Virus record (IMG/VR): IMGVR_UViG_3300046011_011360
Location: 1 to 39,104 of that record
Direction: 5' to 3' (one strand)
Origin: a virus
DNA length: 39,104 bases
The notes beneath the pieces are model-generated. The model was not told the origin of the DNA. It saw only the letters and a list, made by a program, of their open reading frames with translations, and did not search any database. Shown in pieces: positions 6,998 through 15,831 of this stretch (position 1 is the first letter of the stretch; every line of letters begins with the position of its first letter). A program made the translations under genes and the position numbers.

Positions 6998-7981
6998 TTA
7001 GACTTGTTTCTTAGCTTGACGAGCGATGGCGGATGCATAGATCCCCATTGTGTCATTTGTGTTAACGATTCGTTTATCTGTGGTTTCTTCTAATAGTTCA
7101 GCTGCTTCTCTCATCATCGGTGCTGCTGGACGGAAATAACTTTCCTTGAGAATGTTTAGTTTTTCTGCATATTGTGCAACATTCTCATATTGCAGACCTT
7201 GTGAAAGTGAAGCGAGTTTTTCAATCTGAACATCGGTCAGACCGTTTGCTGCCTCAAGGAAAACAATGCCGCATTGATGATCGAGAAGAGCTTTGCGAAG
7301 AGCAATATTTTCATTGACTCTTTCGTTCAGTTCTTTTTCGAGTGTTTCATTATTGTCATTGACGCTTTCAAGAATGTCAATCTTTCCTTCAGGGACGCTG
7401 ACATAGTGAGATTCAAAGAGTTCCTTGAGTCCACTGAGGAAGGATTCAGCAATATCCATGCGAATGCCCTCTTCAAGTGCGAGTTTGTTTTCGGTCATCC
7501 ATTCTTCAATGACATAGTTGAGATAATCATCTAGTTTTTGTGAAAGACCTTCTGATATCTGTTGAACTTGTTGTTCAACTGCTTCACTTGCCTGTTCAGC
7601 AAGAGTGTTAGCGATATTGTTGACTCTTTCATTGACAGCTGCTTCAAAAACAACTCTTACTTTTTCTTTGAATTCTTCGGTGAGGCTTTCACCATCGAAG
7701 AGTGAATCAAAATCAAAAGTTTCTGTTGCATAAGCTGCAGCAGCTCTCTTCTTCTTGAATTCTTCTTCGCCTTCTTCTTCCCCCTCTTGTGGAGGTGGAG
7801 CATTTTGGCCAACAGCGGCGGCTGGTTGACCCATGCGAGACATTGGTGCAAGTGAAGCCATGTTCATTCCAGCAACCCCGGGTTGAGCGACTGGTTTGAT
7901 GAACATTGAACCTCTTCCTGAGTAATCTGAGTCTCCTCTACCGGAGGCATCCATAACATCTTGTTGTGCAATTTTATCCAT
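6998..7981 (-). CDS. 22: Prohead core scaffold protein gp22
   Basis: 327 residues (T4 gp22 269). Residues 1-80 are Gly/Ala/Met/Pro-rich and end in an acidic QEGEEEGEEEFKKKR stretch. From about 90 onward the protein is a long helical, coiled-coil-forming region rich in Glu, Gln and Leu, typical of internal scaffolds that form the prohead core and are degraded by gp21. The C-terminal TNDTMGIYASAIARQAKK matches the conserved gp22 C-terminal pattern (MGxYxxAIxR). It sits between gp21 and gp23 as in T4 and has its own late promoter and a GAGG ribosome-binding site. Confidence 0.92.
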   Translation of the reverse strand: MDKIAQQDVMDASGRGDSDYSGRGSMFIKPVAQPGVAGMNMASLAPMSRMGQPAAAVGQNAPPPQEGEEEGEEEFKKKRAAAAYATETFDFDSLFDGESLTEEFKEKVRVVFEAAVNERVNNIANTLAEQASEAVEQQVQQISEGLSQKLDDYLNYVIEEWMTENKLALEEGIRMDIAESFLSGLKELFESHYVSVPEGKIDILESVNDNNETLEKELNERVNENIALRKALLDHQCGIVFLEAANGLTDVQIEKLASLSQGLQYENVAQYAEKLNILKESYFRPAAPMMREAAELLEETTDKRIVNTNDTMGIYASAIARQAKKQV

Positions 7982-8007
7982 TTTTGTTCCTCTTTGATGG
8001 TCTTTTT

Positions 8008-8015
8008 TATTTATG
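8008..8015 (-). promoter_or_regulatory. Late promoter of gp22 (CATAAATA)
   Basis: CATAAATA on the minus strand in the 39-base gap between gp21 and gp22, about 27 bases before the ATG, with GAGG in between. It matches T4 late consensus TATAAATA at seven of eight positions. It would boost scaffold and capsid expression. Confidence 0.65.
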
Positions 8016-8020
8016 TAATT

Positions 8021-8680
8021 TTATTTTTTACCTTTTGAGAGTTTTCTCATAAAGTCTTCAAACACATTTACTGCAGTTTCTTGTAGTTTTTTGGATGGGG
8101 CTCTTTTTACAATTTGTCTGTAATTCTCGACAACTTCTTGTTTTAGAACTCCATTGTCCCAAATCCATTCTACTCCTTCCATTATGCCGTTGACAAAGGC
8201 ATTTGGAGCGGATGGATCAGCCACTAAATCCACGGCTGAAAGCATAAAATCTTTTTGAACTTCCTTATAACCCCTGCTTTCCTTGAGACTTCCCATGCCA
8301 CGGGAAGAAACTCCTAATTTTACCCCTGCCTCTAATAGATTTTGGGCAATTAGACCACATGGAGTTTCCAGAAGTTTAGCCTTACCGATGACATCTTTTC
8401 CTTCCATTCTCAGGTTGGTTATAAGATGTGAAACTTTGTCAAGATTCACAGTGGGTCCTGATGGATGGTTTAATTCACCAAGAGCTCTGTTTTCATTGAC
8501 ATATTTTTTGCTGTAACGATTTACCTCGTTTTCCAGTATGGTACGAGGATAAACTCTACCGTTTCTGTTCACGGTATCGGATTGCATGAAAACGCCTTCG
8601 ATGGCAAACTTCTTTTTTCCATTTTCATTTCCTTCGACTACGAAAGAAATGTCCTCGTTCATTTCTGTGATTAGTTTCAT
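8021..8680 (-). CDS. 21: Prohead maturation protease gp21
   Basis: 219 residues (T4 gp21 212), the serine protease of the prohead core. Visible family motifs: FAIEGVFMQSDTVNRNGRVY (residues 25-44), catalytic His72 in GELNHPSGP, catalytic Ser126 in GVSSRGMGS, and the third conserved acidic region LSAVDLVADPSAPNA (D151 likely the third active-site residue). It cleaves gp22, core proteins and gp23 after (Leu/Ile)-x-Glu and digests itself before packaging. ATGA overlap with the preceding gene, with AAGGA upstream of the start. Confidence 0.96.
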   Translation of the reverse strand: MKLITEMNEDISFVVEGNENGKKKFAIEGVFMQSDTVNRNGRVYPRTILENEVNRYSKKYVNENRALGELNHPSGPTVNLDKVSHLITNLRMEGKDVIGKAKLLETPCGLIAQNLLEAGVKLGVSSRGMGSLKESRGYKEVQKDFMLSAVDLVADPSAPNAFVNGIMEGVEWIWDNGVLKQEVVENYRQIVKRAPSKKLQETAVNVFEDFMRKLSKGKK

Positions 8681-9198
8681 TTATCTTTTTCCTTGTTGTG
8701 AGAATTTATGTCAAAGTGAAAAATTTTACCATTTTTCTTCTTGACTTTATCTTCCTCTTCTTCCTCTTCTTCCTCTTCCTCGTCCTTTTCGTCTTCATCT
8801 TCCTCGTCTTCGTCCTCATCCTCATCATCTTTTTTCTTTGATTTTTTCTTGTGGGATTTTTTCTTCTTGCTCTTTTTCTTATCTTCATCTTCCTCGTCTT
8901 CATCTTCTTCCTTTTTCTTTTCTAGAAGAGAGATGATATAAGAAACGCTTTCGCTGATTTCTTGTTCGGTGAATTCAGTTCCCAGTCGTTCTTCGGCTTC
9001 TGAAATGACATTATTGATGTAATCAACAAGGTCGGAAGATTCCTGCAATCTTTCAACATTGAAGACTTCAGAAATCATGTCGATTGTGGATTCCTTAATC
9101 ACATAAGAAAGTTTTGCATAAAGCATTTCGTTCAATGCTGAACGAAATTTAACATGGTTTTCGTTTGCTGCGAATTTGATTAGATCTAAACTACTCAT
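8677..9198 (-). CDS. Acidic/lysine-rich prohead core protein (gp67/gp68 position)
   Basis: 173 residues. Residues 1-90 look like a folded helical domain (SLDLIKFAANENHVKFRSAL at the start, QESSDLVDYINNVISEAEER in the middle). Residues about 90-155 are a low-complexity run of Asp, Glu and Lys including ten or more consecutive glutamates, followed by a basic end. Position between portal and protease is that of T4 gp67 and gp68, of which gp67 is a small acidic core protein. That placement and composition support a prohead core component whose acidic fragments remain in the head. It overlaps its neighbours by 4 bases on both sides (ATGA), so it is co-translated with gp21. Confidence 0.75.
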   Translation of the reverse strand: MSSLDLIKFAANENHVKFRSALNEMLYAKLSYVIKESTIDMISEVFNVERLQESSDLVDYINNVISEAEERLGTEFTEQEISESVSYIISLLEKKKEEDEDEEDEDKKKSKKKKSHKKKSKKKDDEDEDEDEEDEDEKDEEEEEEEEEEDKVKKKNGKIFHFDINSHNKEKDK

Positions 9199-9656
9199 TT
9201 TTGAGTCCTTTCGGTATATTTTTTGGAAAATTGTAAGATTTTGTTGTATTCCGAATAATTTTCAGACATCAGTTTTCTCATCTTTTCTTGATTTATTCTA
9301 TTCAGAGAATCATGCAAGTTGACTAAACATCTTGAATCTTCATGTGTTATGGCGATGGTATCTCCATTCATGAAATTGTGTATGATTGTTTTTTCGTCCC
9401 TGATCGATTCCTGTAATGAAGAAATGATGGTCACTATTGGTTTTTCTACGCTTTCATTTATAATGGCTACAGAGGTCGATGAATTTTCTTCAGCTAGAGC
9501 GGTGTTTGTTTCATACAAACTTTCACATATTCTGGCATAGAAATCGACAACCTTGTCATTTAGACGGTTGTCGATTTCTTCTTTCAGGGATGAAACAAAA
9601 TCCGACTTCCCCTTGGAAGAGATCAATCGAATTGTTTTAGCCAGCCTTTTGTTCAT
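9195..9656 (-). CDS. Small protein between portal and core genes (possible prohead core, gp67/gp68 position)
   Basis: 153 residues, not recognised by sequence. It is predicted to be helical, begins MNKRLAKTIRLISSKGKSDF and contains several Ser/Thr/Glu-rich stretches. Its N-terminal SDFVSSLKEEIDNRLNDKV resembles the layout of small core proteins that follow the portal gene in T4-like phages, and together with the next gene it fills the gp67-gp68 slot. The start overlaps the end of gp20 by 20 bases, with AAGGA upstream. Confidence in the gene is high, in the role moderate. Confidence 0.7.
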   Translation of the reverse strand: MNKRLAKTIRLISSKGKSDFVSSLKEEIDNRLNDKVVDFYARICESLYETNTALAEENSSTSVAIINESVEKPIVTIISSLQESIRDEKTIIHNFMNGDTIAITHEDSRCLVNLHDSLNRINQEKMRKLMSENYSEYNKILQFSKKYTERTQK

Positions 9657-11241
9657 TTTTGTTTTGTCCTTGCTGCCCCTGCGGTTGTCCTTCCGGTGCC
9701 AATTGTTGTTGCATCATTTGCTGTTGCATCATTCTTTCCTGTTCAATCGCAAACTCCTGCTCCATTTCGGCATTCATTCTTATGATGTCCTGATCGTCTT
9801 GCTTGAGGAAGTTCTTTCTGATGTACTCTTCAGAGAAGTATTTTCCTGCAAACGGAGCGACCGTAGCCAACAAATCCATTCTTTCTTTCAGAATCTCTGC
9901 TTCTTTCAACTCATCGAAGTAAGAGTCCCTGTTGTACAAGAAAGCGATATTTTGATTGATATCTTCCCAATCCTGCTCACTGATCACGCCCTTGAGAATG
10001 AGTTGTGTTCTTAAGAGAGATGAAAACAGAACAGAAAATCTGTTCCTAAGTCTATCTATGAACTTATAGAATTTTACTTCATCTCTTGTGATCTCGGCTG
10101 CTCGTCCCATATTGAAACCGGTTTCCGGCAACATGCGGGAAAGGGGCACATTCAATGCTTGCCAGAGTTTTCTCTGGAAGTATTCGACATCCGTCATTTC
10201 TCCAAGATTTGCACCTGAATCCAGTGTACTGATCTCAGTTCCCCTACCACCCTCACGGCGAGGCATCCAGAAGTCTTCCAACATGGATTGGAAATTTCTG
10301 TCATCCCTGATTTGACCAGTGGATGAATCATATGTGATCTTATTGCGATATCTGTTCATGATGTCACGAACATATTGCTCTGCTTTTTGCTTTGGCAAAT
10401 TACCGACATCCACATAAAAAACTCTTCGTTCTGGGGCTCTTGCAATACGATAAATGACAACAGAATCTTCAATCTGGCGAAGCATGTTGAGCGGGCGAAT
10501 AGCCTTCTGAAGATAACCAACCACTCTTCTTGTCGATGAATCGACTATTCCAGAGTGAACATAACAAACACTATCGGTAGAAAACTTAATTCCAGCCGTC
10601 GAGGTTGGTATGAGTGCTTCTCTCTCAGTATCAGTATAGATATAAAATTCTTCCATTTTCTTGATGATCGGAAGAACGACATTTACATTCGGATCTGGGC
10701 GTTTTCTTTCTTTTTCTATTCTACGGACTTTTTTGATCTTTATAGGATCTATGGGAATTAGATCTTGAATCCCTGCTTGAGGATTGTCATTGTCTATTTG
10801 AATATAATAATATATTTTGCTGTCCACATACCATTTTCTAAAAATATCATATCCTCTGTTGTTGAAATCCAACAGAGTCAAAATAGTGTTAAATTCGTTT
10901 TGAATCTTGGTTTTTATTTGTTCCGACAATGGAACATTGTCCAAATTTATTCTTACAGGTCTCTTTTGGCTTCCGGGCACGATGGCATCATTTACGATAT
11001 CATCAAGTGCCTTGTCCACTTCAGAATAAATTGACATTGATCTGTATTGCTGTATGAGTGCATTTTCGTCTCTTACAGCACCGGAAAAGTCAACCAGTGT
11101 TCCTTGAACACCGCCTGTTTCGATGACATGAGCACCGTCATACTTGTCAGGAGGAACTACTTGTGGTTGTGGCGGAGAAGTTTCCTGAGTGCCGTCAGCG
11201 CGTTTTCTGCCTATCGTAAAGCCCCAAATTTCTAATGCCAT
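9637..11241 (-). CDS. 20: Portal vertex protein gp20
   Basis: 534 residues (T4 gp20 524). The conserved portal core is clear: YSEVDKALDDIVNDAIVPG near residue 75, KWYVDSKIYYYIQIDN, LRQIEDSVVIYRIARAPERR, VPLSRMLPETGFNMGRAAEI and DELKEAEILKERM. The protein forms the dodecameric ring through which DNA enters, docks the terminase, and nucleates prohead assembly. The C-terminus is a Gln/Met-rich tail (QQQMMQQQLAPEGQPQGQQG), more repetitive than in T4. It follows the tail tube genes by 25 bases, with AAAGGA before the ATG. Confidence 0.97.
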   Translation of the reverse strand: MALEIWGFTIGRKRADGTQETSPPQPQVVPPDKYDGAHVIETGGVQGTLVDFSGAVRDENALIQQYRSMSIYSEVDKALDDIVNDAIVPGSQKRPVRINLDNVPLSEQIKTKIQNEFNTILTLLDFNNRGYDIFRKWYVDSKIYYYIQIDNDNPQAGIQDLIPIDPIKIKKVRRIEKERKRPDPNVNVVLPIIKKMEEFYIYTDTEREALIPTSTAGIKFSTDSVCYVHSGIVDSSTRRVVGYLQKAIRPLNMLRQIEDSVVIYRIARAPERRVFYVDVGNLPKQKAEQYVRDIMNRYRNKITYDSSTGQIRDDRNFQSMLEDFWMPRREGGRGTEISTLDSGANLGEMTDVEYFQRKLWQALNVPLSRMLPETGFNMGRAAEITRDEVKFYKFIDRLRNRFSVLFSSLLRTQLILKGVISEQDWEDINQNIAFLYNRDSYFDELKEAEILKERMDLLATVAPFAGKYFSEEYIRKNFLKQDDQDIIRMNAEMEQEFAIEQERMMQQQMMQQQLAPEGQPQGQQGQNKNEQKAG

Positions 11242-11266
11242 GATGTATATCCTTTACTTTTTATTA

Positions 11267-11824
11267 TTATTCAGTTAAACCATCAATTTCAATATATTGA
11301 TATTGTATTGTTACAGGGAAACTTACAAGTTCTTCATTTTTATCCATAGAAAGGGAAACGGCTCCGACTTTTGATGGCCAACAATTTATTAATGTTACTT
11401 TTTTTACCGCAACACCGTTAAGATCTAATTGTTCAACAGTCCAATCATTCATGCCTGCTCCATCAGCGGAAGCATTACTGCCAGCACCAAAACCAGGAGC
11501 AATCCCACCGGCTAAAGTATTAGCCACATGAGAATTAAAATTTTCACTCCAATCATGAAAATCTTTCCACAAGACCGTTCCTGAAGCAGTATCATCCAAT
11601 ATAGTTATTTCCCATTCACTATATTCTCTATTTCCTGGAATTTTATAAATTCTACCCCTATATGGCACTTCGATTGTACTAATTTTTGAAGCGGGAAGAG
11701 ATGCTGATATTATATGAAAATCTGTTGTATCTCCATCTTCTCCTATGGCACCGATAACTCTAAATCTATTTGGTCTTAAACCACCTTGAAAATTTGAAAT
11801 AAAGTCTTGTATACTATTTGCCAT
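11267..11824 (-). CDS. 19: Tail tube protein gp19, second copy
   Basis: 185 residues (T4 gp19 163). Family features: GGLRPNRFRVIG at the N-terminus, SASLPASKISTIEVPYRGR (T4: KATALPAGIVEKIPVGFMNR), EWEITILDD, and CWPSKVGAVSLSMDKNEELV (T4: LWPTNVGELQLDWDSNNEI), ending in ITIQYQYIEI. The protein would stack as hexameric rings inside the sheath. It is a paralogue of, and the same length as, the gene just upstream (11843-12400), 18 bases away. Which copy is the main tube protein cannot be told from sequence. Confidence 0.92.
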   Translation of the reverse strand: MANSIQDFISNFQGGLRPNRFRVIGAIGEDGDTTDFHIISASLPASKISTIEVPYRGRIYKIPGNREYSEWEITILDDTASGTVLWKDFHDWSENFNSHVANTLAGGIAPGFGAGSNASADGAGMNDWTVEQLDLNGVAVKKVTLINCWPSKVGAVSLSMDKNEELVSFPVTIQYQYIEIDGLTE

Positions 11825-11842
11825 TGTTTTTTTCCCTTGTTA

Positions 11843-12400
11843 TCACCCTGCTCCTATAGCAGTAGTAAAGTATTGATATTCTAAAGTAACTGTAAATGTT
11901 ACATAATTTTCATTGTCAGCCATAGAAAATTCAACAGGTCCTACTTCAGATGGCCAACACTTATTAAGAACAACTGTTTTTTCGGTAGTTCCATTTATAT
12001 CAAGTTGTTTGATTGTATGACTTGCCATTAAACTAGAAAAATCATCCATATTAGTTCCGGAACTGGCTATTTTATTTGATTTGTGTTTTAATATTTTACT
12101 TGACCACAAATGATAAACATCCCATAATTCGCCACCAACATCATCTAATACAACCATTTGCCAGGGGGTATATGTTCTAGCTCCTGGCATTTTAAATGTT
12201 CTTCCTCTATAAGCAATAGGAATTACAGCTAAATCTGAACTAGGAAGAGCCGCTGCTCTTATAAAAAAACTATAAGCATTGGCATTCGTAAGTGTCACGC
12301 CACTGGGGAATGTGGGAATAACCAAAAATCTATTTGGTCTTAACCCACCACCAAAACCGTCAATAAAATCATCTATCGATTGTCCTGTTGCTCCAGCCAT
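11843..12400 (-). CDS. 19: Tail tube protein gp19, first copy
   Basis: 185 residues. It shares with the next gene the GGLRPNRF start, AALPSSDLAVIPIAYRGRTF, a W-x-x-x-x-L-D-D motif (WQMVVLDD), KCWPSEVGPVEFSMADNENY and a closing VTLEYQYF. It follows the sheath gene by 2 bases, and the GAGG that serves it lies inside the last codons of the sheath gene. T4 has a single gp19; two diverged tandem copies suggest either mixed rings or a specialised tube protein at one end of the tail. Confidence 0.92.
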   Translation of the reverse strand: MAGATGQSIDDFIDGFGGGLRPNRFLVIPTFPSGVTLTNANAYSFFIRAAALPSSDLAVIPIAYRGRTFKMPGARTYTPWQMVVLDDVGGELWDVYHLWSSKILKHKSNKIASSGTNMDDFSSLMASHTIKQLDINGTTEKTVVLNKCWPSEVGPVEFSMADNENYVTFTVTLEYQYFTTAIGAG

Positions 12401-12402
12401 GC

Positions 12403-13680
12403 TTATACCTCATCAAGGTTAGTGAATCTGATTGTGATTGTATCGATATAGTTGACCGGTCTAATGGTTACATCGACTACGAACTTGTTATCTCTTACTA
12501 CAGAATCCGGATTGTTTGACCTATCACAAACAATTTTGTAGGTTTCAATACCATTTGTACTCTGTATTGTAGTAAAAATTGGTGTTATGGCATTCACGAA
12601 TGAAGTTCTAGTTCGTTCGTTGTTGATTTCAAAGAGATATTGATTTGCAATCGGTGTGATGTTCTTGATCAGATAAATCAGCAACCTTGAAATGTTTATA
12701 TTTCTGTATGGACTGGTATCTTCATCAAGAGTTCTATCCGAGAACAGATATGTTCCTTGTGTCGGTATTGTCGTTGCAAAGTTGATCTTCTTGGACAGTA
12801 AATGTGTTTGAACTGCATCGCTTGGTTGTTCCTTTAATCGAACAGTGTTCAATATCTGTCCTCTTCTCATCCCAGCAGGAGAAACCCAGGGATAGCGATC
12901 ATTGTCTACGCGAGCAAGACAACCGGCTGCATCTGCCATCAAAGGAGTCGATACCAAGGTAGTAGTGTCGTTCGGGTCTATTCCCGAGTGTTGTTTACTT
13001 CCATAAATTGCCATTCCATACTTGCCAAGGCTTGCACCTCTTGGTTCCATCAATCCTGCTGTCTGACCAAGAAAAGTGTTTCCAGGAACAGGTTCACCGA
13101 AACCACTTAGGCTTCCACTCACCCCGACGATACCAAAGCAATCATTTCCTCTACCCGCAACCAATTCGCGGACAATTGTGGCTTGAGTGATGCCATGGTC
13201 AAGAGCAAAAATAACATCAATGTCGTTCAGGACTGATTTGTCCAGAAGGGGGGTGTTTGTACTATTGAAACCTGTATATCCACCTGCAACCAAACAACTT
13301 CCACCATATGTCAAATAATTATGAATTGACCACCAATGTGTCGCTAGGTTGCCATTTGCACCCAGGAAGCAACCAGAATCACCTTTGGCTCTACAAATTG
13401 GAAGGGTATTTGACGGATTGGGGCTTAAAACTTGATCTTCACCCGAAACTCCGGCAAATTTACTAACATATCTTTTTACCCAGTCGCTTGCATCAGAGAC
13501 TCTAAAATAGCCATCAGATAACTCGCTTCCTATTGCAAATTCGCTAAAAATAGTAAGAGTTGAACCTGATTCACCAGAATAAGTGTGACCATAAACCGCT
13601 GCTATTGAATTTGAGAGATCTTCACTAAAGGAAGGAACAAGATTGTTGCCCAATAATTCAACTATAATTTTGGAAGACAT
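12403..13680 (-). CDS. 18: Contractile tail sheath protein gp18 (short form)
   Basis: 425 residues, much shorter than T4 gp18 (659), so the protruding variable domains of T4 sheath are missing or reduced. Recognisable sheath features include FSEDLSNSIAAVYGHTYSGE near the start, DIDVIFALDHG, PLMADAAGCLARVDNDRYPW followed by SPAGMRRGQI (the conserved YPWxSPAG region of the sheath family), SDRTLDEDTSPYRNINISRL and the C-terminal RPVNYIDTITIRFTN. It polymerises around the tube and contracts at infection. A late-type box and AAAGGAG precede the start. Confidence 0.93.
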   Translation of the reverse strand: MSSKIIVELLGNNLVPSFSEDLSNSIAAVYGHTYSGESGSTLTIFSEFAIGSELSDGYFRVSDASDWVKRYVSKFAGVSGEDQVLSPNPSNTLPICRAKGDSGCFLGANGNLATHWWSIHNYLTYGGSCLVAGGYTGFNSTNTPLLDKSVLNDIDVIFALDHGITQATIVRELVAGRGNDCFGIVGVSGSLSGFGEPVPGNTFLGQTAGLMEPRGASLGKYGMAIYGSKQHSGIDPNDTTTLVSTPLMADAAGCLARVDNDRYPWVSPAGMRRGQILNTVRLKEQPSDAVQTHLLSKKINFATTIPTQGTYLFSDRTLDEDTSPYRNINISRLLIYLIKNITPIANQYLFEINNERTRTSFVNAITPIFTTIQSTNGIETYKIVCDRSNNPDSVVRDNKFVVDVTIRPVNYIDTITIRFTNLDEV

Positions 13681-13703
13681 TTTTTCTCCTTTTTCTACTG
13701 ATT

Positions 13704-13711
13704 TATTTATT
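13704..13711 (-). promoter_or_regulatory. Late promoter of tail sheath gene (AATAAATA)
   Basis: AATAAATA on the minus strand in the 42-base gap between terminase and sheath genes, 24 bases before the ATG, followed by AAAGGAG. Seven of eight positions match the T4 late consensus. It could raise expression of sheath and tube relative to terminase. Confidence 0.55.
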
Positions 13712-13722
13712 ATTCTTTTGAA

Positions 13723-15390
13723 TTAGCCTGAACTAGCCTTCCAATAGTCATTTCCGTCCAAAATTTCAGTTTCTATCTCAGATCCTGTAGCCATGAACCC
13801 AAAAGGAGTCAATTCATTCTCAATATCCTCTATTTCATCCTCCATCATTCCTTTTCGGATGTCGATCGAGGTCATGTCTTTGAAATATTGTTGTCTGCAA
13901 AGCCAAGAAAATAATATTAGACACATTACCAAATCGTCCGAGTGACCATCTTCAGCTTTCCACCCCATCTCTCCATGAGACACAAATGTCATTAATTCGT
14001 CAACAATGTCCTGATCCTCAATAATTAATCGATCCTGTTCGACCAAATTTTTGAGAATTGAACAGCCGGTTTTTTTCAACGCCACGGTTGTTCTGACTCC
14101 CTGAAGTTTGTTGCCTTTTCCGAACCCACCACTTACGACTTGACCTTTTCTTCCCTTTGCGATGGTAGAAACTATATTTTCATATTCCAATTCAGAATGA
14201 AGAATATCAACAACCTGACCACCTATGTCGTTTACTTCGACCAGAACCCACGAATTATTATACAATCTTGCCACAGATTCTATGATATTTGGGAACACAA
14301 GAGGAGGAATTAAATTATTCCTGTATTTTGCGACAAGTTTATATGGAGATACGCTTGCGTCTACAACCGTGAATGCACTATAATCTTTTCCTATGCCTCT
14401 AGCCACATCGACCGTCAAAATGTAAATATGATCCGGTTTTGGTTCCTCGTATATCATCAATCCGTCTTTATGTGTTTTTATTGGCTTTGACCAATTCATG
14501 GAACTCAGTTTCCACGATGCTATTAGGGTATTTGTAGATCCCAAAAATTCAGTATTATATTCCTGATTGAACTGCTCAAGACTGGTATTTGCTATCGTTT
14601 CCATCATCCATTTATCGTCGCGAAGCGGTCCACCGGGATATTTTGGAACATCTCTCCAAGAAACCTCAATTGGTATAAATTCGTTTTTTCCTTCTTCTCC
14701 CTTTTTCTTTGTGGCACCCTTCCACAACTGATAAAACTTGTTCAGTCCCCTAGGTGTGCTGGTAATGATGACTTTAGTGTCCTTACCTGCAGAGATCGTA
14801 GGGTAAACGCTGGAGAAGAAATCTTCGGCTATGTTGTTTGGAATGTGGGCAAATTCGTCCAGATAAATGATGTTCAAAGACAGACCACGGACGGCGGATG
14901 AGCTTGTTGCGGATGCTATGACGCGAGAACCGTTTTCCAACACTATGGATCCCTTATTCCATTCCTTCACTCCTTGCTGGAGCCATTTTGGAATGTATTG
15001 GTATGCGTTCTTGATTCTTTCCAAAATTTCATAGGCGATTGTTTTCTTGTTTGCAAGAACTGCAACATTGATATCCTGATTGAACATCACATTCCAGAGA
15101 AGATAAGCACACATAGTCAATGTTTTACCACTTTGACGGGGGAGCTTGCATATGACGAACCTGTTGTTTGCACAAGTTTCAATCATATTTTTTTGATAAG
15201 GATACGGATGATATGGAATTAGTCCTTCATCAAGAGAGACCGCTTTCATGTAGCGAGTGGCAAAATAAATCGGGTCAGAAGCACATTTGACATATTCTTC
15301 AACTTGCTCCGGGGTAAAATTTACCTTTACACCATATGGTTTCAGGTTTACATTGTCCCTATAACCCTCAAGAGATCTTTTATTCGCCAT
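13723..15390 (-). CDS. 17: Terminase large subunit gp17
   Basis: 555 residues (T4 gp17 610). ATPase domain: adenine-binding PYPYQKNMIE (residues 62-71), Walker A LPRQSGKT (83-90), Walker B IIYLDEFAH (174-182), coupling motif TSTPRG (211-216). RNase H-fold nuclease domain: LTVDVARGIGKDYS with D328, VLVEVND with E385, and GHSDDLVM (482-489). It packages DNA into the prohead through the portal and cuts the concatemer. Its start overlaps the end of gp16 by 11 bases. All catalytic elements are present. Confidence 0.98.
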   Translation of the reverse strand: MANKRSLEGYRDNVNLKPYGVKVNFTPEQVEEYVKCASDPIYFATRYMKAVSLDEGLIPYHPYPYQKNMIETCANNRFVICKLPRQSGKTLTMCAYLLWNVMFNQDINVAVLANKKTIAYEILERIKNAYQYIPKWLQQGVKEWNKGSIVLENGSRVIASATSSSAVRGLSLNIIYLDEFAHIPNNIAEDFFSSVYPTISAGKDTKVIITSTPRGLNKFYQLWKGATKKKGEEGKNEFIPIEVSWRDVPKYPGGPLRDDKWMMETIANTSLEQFNQEYNTEFLGSTNTLIASWKLSSMNWSKPIKTHKDGLMIYEEPKPDHIYILTVDVARGIGKDYSAFTVVDASVSPYKLVAKYRNNLIPPLVFPNIIESVARLYNNSWVLVEVNDIGGQVVDILHSELEYENIVSTIAKGRKGQVVSGGFGKGNKLQGVRTTVALKKTGCSILKNLVEQDRLIIEDQDIVDELMTFVSHGEMGWKAEDGHSDDLVMCLILFSWLCRQQYFKDMTSIDIRKGMMEDEIEDIENELTPFGFMATGSEIETEILDGNDYWKASSG

Positions 15391-15829
15391 CTTTTTCTTC
15401 CAGTTTGATTTCAGTCAATGCTTTTTTTCTGCTTCTTGCACTGTTTATCAGATCCTGAAGATCTGATGTGGAACCCACGAATATTGAATTGTTTGTCGTA
15501 TTGTTTTGTACAACTTTCGTTTGTTCCATGCTTTTCATTCTTTGATGTATGTCAATGATATCTTTGTTTATTTCCGAGACTGTTTTTATGAGAGTTGCTG
15601 CAACTTCATATGCTCTAGGGGAATCTCCTTCTTGAGCAACCTTGAGTATCCCCTCAATAGCCTCTTCGCCCGTGGCTATTAGATTTCTGAGATTTTTTCT
15701 GACTTCTTGGAAATCCGAATCCGTTTTATCGTCTTTCGGTTGAGAAACTTTTACCGGTTCTGACAACGATTTTTCTTCACTGGTGACAAAAGGAATGCCA
15801 AGAGCATCACCTATTTTTTCTAAACTCAT
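15380..15829 (-). CDS. 16: Terminase small subunit gp16
   Basis: 149 residues (T4 gp16 164). Matches T4 in the central helical pair: DFQEVRKNLRNLIATGEEAI and DSPRAYEVAATLIKTVSEIN (T4: [20 protein letters not shown]), followed by KDIIDIHQRMK and a C-terminal IFVGSTSDLQDLI (T4: VFMGSPTELMDEI). It forms a ring that recognises DNA and regulates gp17. AGGAG precedes the start, 2 bases after the gp15 stop. Confidence 0.93.
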   Translation of the reverse strand: MSLEKIGDALGIPFVTSEEKSLSEPVKVSQPKDDKTDSDFQEVRKNLRNLIATGEEAIEGILKVAQEGDSPRAYEVAATLIKTVSEINKDIIDIHQRMKSMEQTKVVQNNTTNNSIFVGSTSDLQDLINSARSRKKALTEIKLEEKDGE

Positions 15830-15831
15830 AA

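Noticed and set aside
8741-8941. Poly-serine plus-strand frame
   Set aside because: Complement of the Asp/Glu/Lys tract of the prohead core gene.
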